Origin: Pseudomonadota bacterium
Lineage (GTDB): Bacteria; Pseudomonadota; Gammaproteobacteria; Steroidobacterales; Steroidobacteraceae
Direction: 5' to 3'
DNA: 16,709 bases
Assembly: GCA_021792815.1 (NCBI GenBank)
Contig: JAJYTX010000015.1
Location: 1-16,709 of the forward strand
Part shown: positions 7,264 to 13,774 of the stretch, piece after piece
Position numbering within the stretch: the stretch's first letter is position 1
Layout of the letters: the number at the start of each line of letters is the position of its first letter
Translations under genes and position numbers: made by a program
The notes under the pieces: model-generated
What the model was told of the DNA's origin: nothing
Database searches by the model: none
Seen by the model: only the letters and a program-made list of their open reading frames with translations

Positions 7264-10200
7264 CATCCGGGCCACCATTGTTCGATCTGCCGCGGCCGCT
7301 GCGGAGCAGGTGGCAACCACTGCGTCTCGGGCTGGTGGAGCTGTATCACTACGACGTCGAGGAGTTCTGGTTCCGCGACGGTCACCTGCTGCTGCGCGGC
7401 AACAACGGGACCGGCAAATCCAAGGTGCTTTCGCTCACCTTGCCGTTTCTGCTCGATGCCAACCTCACGCCGGCGCGCATCGAGCCCGACGGCGACCGTA
7501 ACAAGCGCATGGAGTGGAACCTGCTGATGGGCGGGCGGTTCGAGCGGCGCATCGGCTATACGTGGCTCGAGTTCGGGCGGATCGACGAGGAGGGCAAGGC
7601 GGTGACCCTGACGCTGGGTTGCGGGTTGCGCGCCGTGGCCGGACGCAGTGGGGTCGACGCCTGGTATTTCCTGACCGAACAGCGGATCGGCGCCGATTTG
7701 TGGCTCACGACGCCGCAGAAGACGGTACTTGCCCGGGAGCGGCTCGCCGAGGCCATCGGAGACCGCGGACACGTCTTCCAGACCGCCCAGGATTACAAGC
7801 GCGCCGTGGACGAGCGGCTGTTCCGCCTCGGCAACGACCGCTACGCGGCACTCGTCAACACCCTGATCCAGCTTCGCCAACCCCAGCTCTCGAAGCAACC
7901 CGACGAGAACCGTCTGTCCGACGCGCTCACCGAGGCGCTGACGCCGCTCGATCGGGATGCGCTCGAAGTGGTCGCCGACGCAATGGGACAGCTCGAGGAG
8001 CTGCGCCTCGAGCTCGAGGGGCTCGAGGCGATGCGCAAGGCGGTCTCGGCGTTCGGCGGGCGTTATCAGCGCTATGCGCAAGTGGCTACGAGGCGCCGAG
8101 CCCGGGTACTGCGTCGGGCGCAGACGGATTTCGACGAGAGCAGCCGGCAGCTGCACGCGGCCGAGGAGGCGCTCGAGTGCGCCACGGCCGCCGTAGGGCA
8201 ATGGCGTGAGGAAACCGAGCGACTCGATGCGCAACTGGCTGCCGACGCTCAACGCATCAGCGTACTCGAGACTCATCCGACCATGCGGGATGCGCGGCGA
8301 ATCGCCGACGCACAGCAGCGGGCTGCGGATTGTGTCGCGAGCTTCGAAGAAGCGGAGAAACGGGCTGCCACGGCGCACACCCGCCAGTCTCTGGAGCAAG
8401 AGGCTGCGGCACGGCGCCGGGAGCACACCGCTGCCACGCGATTCCGGCTGGTGGCGCTCGAACGAGAGGTCTCCAGGCTCGCAGAGTCGAGCGGCATCGA
8501 AGCAGTTCATTCCCGCCTGCTTGCGCAGGCCGGGTTTCCCGATGGACTGACGGAGGCAGGCGGGCGTTTCCTCGATGATCTGCGCGGCGCCGCCCGCACC
8601 GCGGAAGCGCGGCGCCGCGAGCAGGTCGCCGTCGTTCGTAAGCGGCTCGCCGAGGCCGCCGCCGCCGACCAGGTCTGCTCGGCGGCGCGAACTGAGCAGA
8701 CGCGCCGTGCCGAGGCGTTCGAGGCCGCGACGGCGGCATCCGCCCAGGCGCTCGCTGCGCTGCAGGGTGCGGGCGCCCAGCTCGTGCATAGTTGGACACT
8801 TCACGTCAGCGCGCTGGCGGCGCTCTCGATACCGGCCTCAGAAGACCTGCTGGGCGAGCTGACGCTGTGGGTCGAAGCGCTGAGCGGTCCCAACCCGCTG
8901 CGGCAGGGTCTCAACCGGTCCTGGCAGGCGGTTGAGCGGCAACTCGCAGCGCGCACGGCCAGCCTCGATGCACGGCGCAAGCAGTTGGATGCGGAGCGGG
9001 GCGAGCTTGAGAACGAGCGGTTGCGGCTGGAAACGGGTGAGACCCCCGCGCCACCGGCGCCACAGACCCGGGATGCGGGGCGCCCGGCACGGCCGGGCGC
9101 CCCGCTCTGGCAGCTCGTGGACTTCTCCCCGGGGATGGACCCGGCGGATCGCGCCGGCCTCGAGGCGGCGCTCGAGGCGTCGGGGCTGCTGGATGCCTGG
9201 GTGACACCCGACGCAACGGTCTGGGAGTCCACTGTGCATGATGTGATGTTGACGGCGCGCACCGCTTGCGAGCCGTCACTGTCCGATTGGATGGTTCCGA
9301 CGGTGCCCTCGGAGGGCCTGGCTGCGTCGGTGAGTCCCGGCACCGTCAGAGCGATCCTCGGCTCGATCGCATGCGGCGGGCAGGATCCGCAGGTCACGGA
9401 GGCCTGGATCTCGCCTCGGGGCGAGTTTCGCTTGGGACCGGCTCGAGGCGCGTGGACCAAGCCGGCAGCCCGATACATCGGGCATGCGGCGCGCGAGGCC
9501 GCGCGACGTGCCCGCCTCGCGGAAATCCTCGCACGCCTGGGCGAAATCGCCGCGGCTCTCGCGGAGTGTGACCGGACTGCCGCGCAGATCGATGAGCAGC
9601 GCGCCCGTGCTGCCCGTGAGCAGGAAAGCGCTCCATCCGATGAGCCGTTGCTACGGGCACACGCGGATCGGGCGGCCGCCGAGCAGGTTCGCCGCCAGGC
9701 GCAGGAGAACCTCGGAGAGGCCGATGCGCGGCGGGCGACGGCGGAGCACGCGCTCGCCTGCACCCGGGCGGCGCTCGAGCGCGATGCGGAGACTCTGCGC
9801 CTGCCCCGGGATACGGTTGGAGTCGATCGCGTGGCGGAGAATCTCGACACCTACCGCCTCGAGGCCGGCGAGCTGGTGGCCGCCGCCCGAGAGCACCAGG
9901 GCGCGCTGGCCGAGCTCGCCCTGCAACTCGAGCGCGAGGCGCGGGCCCGTGTGGATGCCGAGTCCGCGACCGAAGAGCGGTCAGCCAAACGGCGCACGTT
10001 GCTCGAGGCGCGCGAGACGCTCGGTGCCCTGCAGGAGTCGGTGGGCAAGGTGGTCGAGGAATTGCTGCGCGACCTCCAGCTCGCCCAGTCCGCCCGAGAC
10101 GGGCACAAGAGGGCCTACGATCATGCCCATCGGCAGTGGAACGGGGCCACCGGCGAGCATGGCGCTGCGCAGACGCGCCGCGACGCCCTGCGTGAGCAGC

Positions 10201-11438
10201 TCGCCGAGCGCGCCGCGGCGCGCCGGCAGGCGGTCGATGAGCTGCAGGCGTTTGCAGGTCTGACGGGCCTGTTCAGTGTCGCGGTGCCGGATGTGCCGCT
10301 GCCGGATCCTGCGGCTCCCTGGGGCATCGAGGCGGCGCTCGGTGCGGCGCGGCGGGCCGAGCAGGCGCTTGCCGACGTCACGGCCGATGAGCCGGCCTGG
10401 AACAGGGTGCAGAACGCGATCAGCCACGATCTCGCCGAGCTGCAGACCGCCATGTCCGCGCAGGGGCACAAGCTGATCGCGGAGGTCAGCGACTACGGAC
10501 TGACCGTCAGCATCTTCTACCATGATCGGCCTCAAAGGCCCGACACGCTGCAGCAGCGCGTGGATGGCGACATCGAGGCGAGACGGCTCACGCTGACGGC
10601 CAAGGAGCGGGAGATCCTCGAGAGCCACCTCGAGAAGGAGATCGCCGCTAACCTCCAGCGTCGCATCATCGAGACCGAGGAGCGGGTGCGTCTCATCAAC
10701 GCCGAGCTGGAGAAGCGCCCGACCTCGACCGGCGTGCGCTTCCGTCTCGATTGGCAGCCGCTGCCCGAGCACACCGAAGGCTCGGTTGCCGGTCTCATCG
10801 AGGCGCGCAAGCGGCTGCTGAAGACCAACCCTGACGCCTGGTCGCCTGAGGACCGCCGCCAGGTGGGTGAATTCCTCCAGGCACGCGTCAGCGCGGAGCG
10901 CTCGCGCGAGGAACACGCTACGCTCGTCGAGAGCCTCGCACGCGCCCTGGACTATCGCCGCTGGCACCGGTTCCGCGTCCAGCGCCAACAGGACAGGCAG
11001 TGGCGGCCGCTTTCCGGACCCGCCTCGAGCGGGGAGCGCGCGCTGGGTCTGACGATTCCGCTTTTCGCCGGCGCCAGCAGCCACTACTGGGGCGCGCACG
11101 AGCACGCCCCGAGAGTCGTGCTGCTCGATGAGGCCTTCGCGGGCATAGACGATGAGGCCCGAGCCGGCTGCATGGCGTTGATCCGGGAGTTCGATCTCGA
11201 TTTCATCATGACGAGCGAGCGGGAGTGGGGCTGCTATCCGGAGCTGCCGGGACTGGCGATCTGCCAGCTCATCCGACGGGAAGGCATGGACGCAGTGTTG
11301 GTGACGCGTTGGACGTGGGACGGGCGCGAGCGGCGCAGGCAGGAGGATGCTGTGCCGCGGTTTCCCCTCGCGCAATCCCCTGGCGCGGAAGACGTATCCG
11401 CAGCCGTTCGCAACGCGCAACTAGACCTGACCTCGTGA
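7260..11438 (+). CDS. jetC: Wadjet JetC (TIGR02680), SMC/SbcC-like ATPase
   Basis: A 1,392-residue SMC-type motor, the usual TIGR02680 size. Walker A is GNNGTGKS (47-54), the signature is LSGPASSGERA (1251-1261) and Walker B is VVLLDEAFAGIDD (from about 1286, catalytic E1291), so the head assembles from both ends of the chain. Two long arms rich in Ala, Arg and Glu run from about 260-600 and 755-1070 and read as antiparallel coiled coil. Between them, LWQLVDFSPGMDPADRAGLE (from about 619) begins the hinge-like domain. With JetA and JetB it should form a DNA loop-extruding ATPase that detects small circular DNA and presents it to JetD. It starts four bases inside jetB (ATGA), with GGAAGA at 7245-7250 as ribosome site. 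All ATPase residues are present, so nothing suggests decay. A perfect 12-base inverted repeat sits in the codons just before the hinge. Relatives such as SbcC and MukB are excluded by the neighbours. Confidence 0.93.
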   Translation: MTSGPPLFDLPRPLRSRWQPLRLGLVELYHYDVEEFWFRDGHLLLRGNNGTGKSKVLSLTLPFLLDANLTPARIEPDGDRNKRMEWNLLMGGRFERRIGYTWLEFGRIDEEGKAVTLTLGCGLRAVAGRSGVDAWYFLTEQRIGADLWLTTPQKTVLARERLAEAIGDRGHVFQTAQDYKRAVDERLFRLGNDRYAALVNTLIQLRQPQLSKQPDENRLSDALTEALTPLDRDALEVVADAMGQLEELRLELEGLEAMRKAVSAFGGRYQRYAQVATRRRARVLRRAQTDFDESSRQLHAAEEALECATAAVGQWREETERLDAQLAADAQRISVLETHPTMRDARRIADAQQRAADCVASFEEAEKRAATAHTRQSLEQEAAARRREHTAATRFRLVALEREVSRLAESSGIEAVHSRLLAQAGFPDGLTEAGGRFLDDLRGAARTAEARRREQVAVVRKRLAEAAAADQVCSAARTEQTRRAEAFEAATAASAQALAALQGAGAQLVHSWTLHVSALAALSIPASEDLLGELTLWVEALSGPNPLRQGLNRSWQAVERQLAARTASLDARRKQLDAERGELENERLRLETGETPAPPAPQTRDAGRPARPGAPLWQLVDFSPGMDPADRAGLEAALEASGLLDAWVTPDATVWESTVHDVMLTARTACEPSLSDWMVPTVPSEGLAASVSPGTVRAILGSIACGGQDPQVTEAWISPRGEFRLGPARGAWTKPAARYIGHAAREAARRARLAEILARLGEIAAALAECDRTAAQIDEQRARAAREQESAPSDEPLLRAHADRAAAEQVRRQAQENLGEADARRATAEHALACTRAALERDAETLRLPRDTVGVDRVAENLDTYRLEAGELVAAAREHQGALAELALQLEREARARVDAESATEERSAKRRTLLEARETLGALQESVGKVVEELLRDLQLAQSARDGHKRAYDHAHRQWNGATGEHGAAQTRRDALREQLAERAAARRQAVDELQAFAGLTGLFSVAVPDVPLPDPAAPWGIEAALGAARRAEQALADVTADEPAWNRVQNAISHDLAELQTAMSAQGHKLIAEVSDYGLTVSIFYHDRPQRPDTLQQRVDGDIEARRLTLTAKEREILESHLEKEIAANLQRRIIETEERVRLINAELEKRPTSTGVRFRLDWQPLPEHTEGSVAGLIEARKRLLKTNPDAWSPEDRRQVGEFLQARVSAERSREEHATLVESLARALDYRRWHRFRVQRQQDRQWRPLSGPASSGERALGLTIPLFAGASSHYWGAHEHAPRVVLLDEAFAGIDDEARAGCMALIREFDLDFIMTSEREWGCYPELPGLAICQLIRREGMDAVLVTRWTWDGRERRRQEDAVPRFPLAQSPGAEDVSAAVRNAQLDLTS
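9077..9103. repeat. Perfect inverted repeat, 12-base arms, inside jetC
   Basis: Arm GGGGCGCCCGGC at 9077-9088 and its exact reverse complement at 9092-9103 enclose a three-base loop (ACG). In frame it encodes the linker GRPARPGAP directly before the hinge-like domain of JetC. All arm bases are G or C, so a very stable hairpin is expected in the mRNA or as single-stranded DNA. No T-run follows, so it is not a standard intrinsic terminator. Confidence 0.8.
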
Positions 11439-11442
11439 AGCC

Positions 11443-12663
11443 ATGGATGCGGACACCGAACTCGAGCGCTTGCGCCGGCTGCTCGGCGGCCCGGAGTTGG
11501 TGGCGCTGCGCCGGCGATTGCGCGCGCGGTACGAGCGCGGCGCGCCGGCCGGGGAGTTTACCCTTGGCCGATTGAGCCTCGTCGAGCGGCGGGCGCTGGA
11601 AGGCCTGACGGGGCGGCGCGCCGGGTCTGCCGGATCGATGCGTCTGCGCCTGGCAGAACTCGACGGCGCGCTGGCTCGCGCCGGACTCGCGTCCAGCCTG
11701 CGCCGCGCGCTCGAGATCCTCGACGGTCCCGTTCAGGACTTGAAGACGCAGCGGAAGGCGCGCGAGCAGGCATGGGGTCGGGCGCTGGAGCAGGCGCAGG
11801 AGTCGAGACTGAAAGCGCTCATCGGAGAGCCGGGCGGTGCGGCACTGCTCAAGCGGCTCGCCGCCGGTGATGCGGGCAGCGCGCAATCGTTCCTGGATCA
11901 GGCGCAAAGGGTTCTCGCAAGACTGCCGGCGCACGGCATCCCGCTGGCCCAGTTGGCCGCGCAGACGTTGGGTGATTCGCACGCGCTCGATGCGGGCTCG
12001 GCGGTTGCCACCCTGGTGTTGCACGCTGGCGCGGCCGCGGCGGCGCAACAGGCTTGGCGCGAGCGGCCGCGCGAGCAGTGGGCCAGGCTCGGCGTCAGCG
12101 TGAACGAGCTCGCCGCTCCGGCGTTGTGCCTCAATCTGCCGGTGCGGCGACCCGAGGGCGTGCTGGCCGCAGGCGAGCCCATCCACCTCTCGTTGCGCAG
12201 GTTGTTGCGTGATCCTCCGGCGTGGGCCGTCGCGGGCCGGGACGTCTTCGTGTGTGAGAACCCGAGCATCGTCGCGATCGCGGCCGACAGGATGGGTGGG
12301 ACCTGCGCACCATTGGTCTGTACCAACGGCATGCCGGCCGCCGCGCAGCGCACCCTGCTCGGGCAGCTGGCCGCAGCCGCCGCGCGGCTGCGCTATCACG
12401 GGGATTTCGACTGGCCGGGACTCACGATCGGGAATTTCGTCATCCGCGCACTGGGAGCGCGGGCCTGGCGCTTTGGCGCCGATGACTATCTGGCCGCGTG
12501 CGGGACAGGTGGGGCAGGGCTCGCCGCGGGCCGGCGGGTGGAGGCGGTGTGGGATTGCCGGCTCGCCGCCGCCATGGCGGAAAGGGCAGTGGTGGTGCAC
12601 GAGGAGGCCGTGGCGGACAGGTTGATGGCGGACCTGGAAACCGACAGGACGGGTCATGGGTGA
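11443..12663 (+). CDS. jetD: Wadjet JetD (TIGR02679/DUF2399), TOPRIM-like nuclease subunit
   Basis: A 406-residue protein placed by the TIGR02679 pattern and its position after jetC. The C-terminal TOPRIM-like domain shows VFVCENPSIVAIAA with E272, then APLVCTNGMP, then LRYHGDFDWPGLTIGN with D321 and D323. Together these are the glutamate and Asp-x-Asp metal ligands used for DNA cleavage. In Wadjet, JetD (MksG-like) dimers cut the closed circular DNA trapped by JetABC. The N-terminal region (1-110) is a charged helical DUF3322-like arm without a recognised motif. The ATG is four bases after the jetC stop and lacks a strong ribosome site, so translation is probably coupled. Family members are about 380-400 residues, so it is full length. 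A related fold occurs in topoisomerase VI A subunits and primases, but no winged-helix catalytic Tyr domain or zinc finger is seen here, so those are unlikely. Last gene of the operon; no clear terminator follows. Confidence 0.9.
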   Translation: MDADTELERLRRLLGGPELVALRRRLRARYERGAPAGEFTLGRLSLVERRALEGLTGRRAGSAGSMRLRLAELDGALARAGLASSLRRALEILDGPVQDLKTQRKAREQAWGRALEQAQESRLKALIGEPGGAALLKRLAAGDAGSAQSFLDQAQRVLARLPAHGIPLAQLAAQTLGDSHALDAGSAVATLVLHAGAAAAAQQAWRERPREQWARLGVSVNELAAPALCLNLPVRRPEGVLAAGEPIHLSLRRLLRDPPAWAVAGRDVFVCENPSIVAIAADRMGGTCAPLVCTNGMPAAAQRTLLGQLAAAAARLRYHGDFDWPGLTIGNFVIRALGARAWRFGADDYLAACGTGGAGLAAGRRVEAVWDCRLAAAMAERAVVVHEEAVADRLMADLETDRTGHG

Positions 12664-12730
12664 CCGGGCCGACGCAGCTTTCACACTCGCGGCGGGGTGC
12701 CGACCACAGGCCGTTCATCAAAATGGGTCC

Positions 12731-12740
12731 ATCCCCCCAA
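12731..12740. promoter_or_regulatory. C6 tract upstream of the lipoprotein gene, possible RcnR/CsoR-type site
   Basis: ATCCCCCCAA at 12731-12740 reads TTGGGGGGAT on the other strand. RcnR operators in E. coli have the form TACT-G6-N-AGTA, so the run of six G is right but the flanks agree only in part. It lies about 55 bases before the lipoprotein start, where a promoter-proximal operator could be. No clear -10/-35 pair was found nearby. Weak evidence; given because the cassette encodes such a repressor. Confidence 0.2.
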
Positions 12741-12795
12741 GGCATGTCGGAGGACGGCGAATTTGCGCGATTTCCCTTCACTTTAGGAGGAACGC

Positions 12796-13215
12796 ATGAA
12801 CCACGACCACCAGGCTCTGACAGGACCGACGGTCTGCCTGCTGTTCGGATGCGCGCTGCTGGCCGTGTCCGCGTGCGCCCACGAGGCGAAGCGTGGCGCG
12901 GCACCGCCGGATCACAACGCCGGTTCGGCGGCCGTCACGCACGCCATGATCGGGCATCCAGGCATCTGGAAGTGGGTCGTCCCTCCGGTGAAGATGCACG
13001 GTATGTTCGACGACCACGATCCAATCGGGCTTGTTGCCGGCCAGTTGATTGCTGCGGACTGTGCATTCAACTGGACCGACCCGGACACTCACAGACTGTA
13101 TTGTTTCACTACGGCGACCTCGCTGGAGTTTTTCCTGCGGTCGCCGCAGACCTACCTGGCGAAGGCGGAACAGAATTGGCGAGCCTTGAAAGGCAAGGTC
13201 GGCCCGGCGCGCTGA
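12796..13215 (+). CDS. Lipoprotein with a YHS-like domain
   Basis: A 139-residue predicted lipoprotein. Its N-terminus has a hydrophobic segment (about 12-26) ending in the lipobox VSAC, so C27 would be acylated and the protein anchored in the membrane facing the periplasm. Residues about 75-125 resemble YHS domains: two cysteines (C89, C103), LYCFTTATSLEFFL and a final SPQTYL, like the F-C-S...F...P..Y ending of YHS proteins. YHS domains are common in or beside heavy-metal ATPases and are thought to bind metal; that function for this copy is inference. Histidines at 30s-70s (HEAKR, DHNAG, FDDHD) could add ligands. The start is secure: TAGGAGG at 12784-12790 lies five bases before the ATG. 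It is about 270 bases upstream of the repressor gene, probably in its own transcript. It is 132 bases after jetD and unlikely to belong to that operon. Confidence 0.75.
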   Translation: MNHDHQALTGPTVCLLFGCALLAVSACAHEAKRGAAPPDHNAGSAAVTHAMIGHPGIWKWVVPPVKMHGMFDDHDPIGLVAGQLIAADCAFNWTDPDTHRLYCFTTATSLEFFLRSPQTYLAKAEQNWRALKGKVGPAR

Positions 13216-13245
13216 GGCTGCATTGTCCGCCGGCGGGTTCCAGGG

Positions 13246-13308
13246 CCCGGCCTGCGCCTCGCGAGAGGCTCGCGGCGGCATCGCTTCGAAATGCCGATGC
13301 AGGCCGGG
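13246..13308 (+). other. Predicted three-way-junction RNA/DNA structure between lipoprotein and repressor genes
   Basis: Perfect ten-base arms CCCGGCCTGC (13246-13255) and GCAGGCCGGG (13299-13308) close a region containing two further perfect hairpins: CGCGAG-AGG-CTCGCG (13260-13274) and CGGCAT with ATGCCG around nine bases (13276-13296). All three helices can form at once, giving a compact three-way junction. It lies 30 bases after the lipoprotein stop. No T-run follows, so it is not a plain intrinsic terminator. It could protect the 3' end of the lipoprotein mRNA, be a repeat of the REP type, or be a regulatory RNA. Confidence 0.5.
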
Positions 13309-13430
13309 AGCCGGGTGATGTCGGCTTCAGGAATTCCGTGGGAATCGCCCGCGTCACCGTCGCGTGGCTTGCACGGCCGACCGGACGGGTCGAGGCCGGG
13401 CCGAAAGGGGCAGGGGAGTCCCGACACCGG

Positions 13431-13458
13431 TTTGCTTCTTTGCTCCCTTATATATAAT
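13431..13458 (+). promoter_or_regulatory. Sigma70-type promoter for the repressor-ATPase operon
   Basis: TATAAT at 13453-13458 is a perfect -10 hexamer. TTTGCT at 13431-13436, sixteen bases upstream, is a fair -35. The expected start is about 13465, giving a leader of about 23 bases before ATG 13488 that still includes AAGGGG (13473-13478) as ribosome site. The surrounding DNA is very GC-rich, so the TATATAAT island stands out. Confidence 0.6.
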
Positions 13459-13467
13459 ACCCCAGTA
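13458..13467. promoter_or_regulatory. Candidate RcnR/CsoR-type operator overlapping the transcription start
   Basis: TACCCCAGTA reads TACTGGGGTA on the other strand. It shares the TACT-G run and the A/T-G/C-A/T layout of RcnR operators (TACT-G6-N-AGTA) but with four G instead of six. A second G4 run, TATAAGGGG (13471-13479), lies a few bases on, so two half-sites could flank the start point. Its place between -10 and ribosome site, directly before the repressor gene, supports autoregulation. Confidence 0.45.
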
Positions 13468-13487
13468 CAGTATAAGGGGCGGGCCCG

Positions 13488-13766
13488 ATGAGCCACACGG
13501 CGCGCGAAAAATCGAAGCTTTTGTCGAGGGTGCGTCGCATCCGGGGGCAGGTCGAGGCGCTCGAGCGGGCGCTTGAGGCCGAGCGCGGCTGCGCGCAAAT
13601 CCTGCAGCAGATTGCCGCGGTGCGGGGTGCCATCAATGGCCTGATGGCGGAGGTCATGGAGGATCATATTCAGACGCACGTCGCCAGTCCGCAGATTGCA
13701 GACGCCGACGCGCGGCGGGCGGGTGCGGAGGAGTTGATCGAGGTGCTGCGCGCCTACCTGAAGTAG
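13488..13766 (+). CDS. CsoR/RcnR-family metal-sensing repressor, RcnR-like ligand set
   Basis: A 92-residue all-helical repressor of the DUF156 (CsoR/RcnR/FrmR) family, identified by KLLSRVRRIRGQVEALERAL, GCAQILQQIAAVRGAINGLM and the MEDHIQTHV helix. These tetramers bind GC-tract operators and release them on metal (or formaldehyde) binding. The sensor positions are H3, C35, H60 and H64. That is the His-Cys-His-His set of E. coli RcnR (nickel/cobalt), whereas copper CsoR has Cys at the last position and formaldehyde FrmR has Glu. The sequence therefore predicts Ni(II)/Co(II) sensing, though metal specificity also depends on the cell. The ribosome site is AAGGGG nine bases upstream. The stop codon overlaps the AGGAG of the ATPase gene, so both are one operon. 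A candidate operator lies at its own promoter, consistent with derepression of repressor and exporter by metal. Confidence 0.88.
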   Translation: MSHTAREKSKLLSRVRRIRGQVEALERALEAERGCAQILQQIAAVRGAINGLMAEVMEDHIQTHVASPQIADADARRAGAEELIEVLRAYLK

Positions 13767-13774
13767 GAGTTGCG

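Noticed and set aside
7218..8804. 528-codon minus-strand frame opposite jetB/jetC
   Set aside because: Shadow frame; it crosses the jetB-jetC junction and covers the Walker A region of JetC.
9981..11420. 479-codon minus-strand frame opposite the end of jetC
   Set aside because: Shadow of the JetC head domain, whose signature and Walker B motifs are on the plus strand; no ribosome site or recognisable domain.
11443..12663. JetD as a topoisomerase VI A-like or primase protein
   Set aside because: The TOPRIM-like acidic residues are shared, but there is no catalytic-Tyr winged helix or zinc-binding domain, and the operon is clearly Wadjet.
12651..12668. GGTCA/TGACC hairpin at the jetD stop codon as terminator
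   Set aside because: Only five base pairs and no T-run after it; it overlaps the coding end.
13246..13308. Three-way junction as a hammerhead ribozyme or NiCo riboswitch
   Set aside because: The CUGANGA...GAAA hammerhead core is absent, and the fold has three rather than the four helices of the NiCo (czcD) class, with no conserved core bases recognised.
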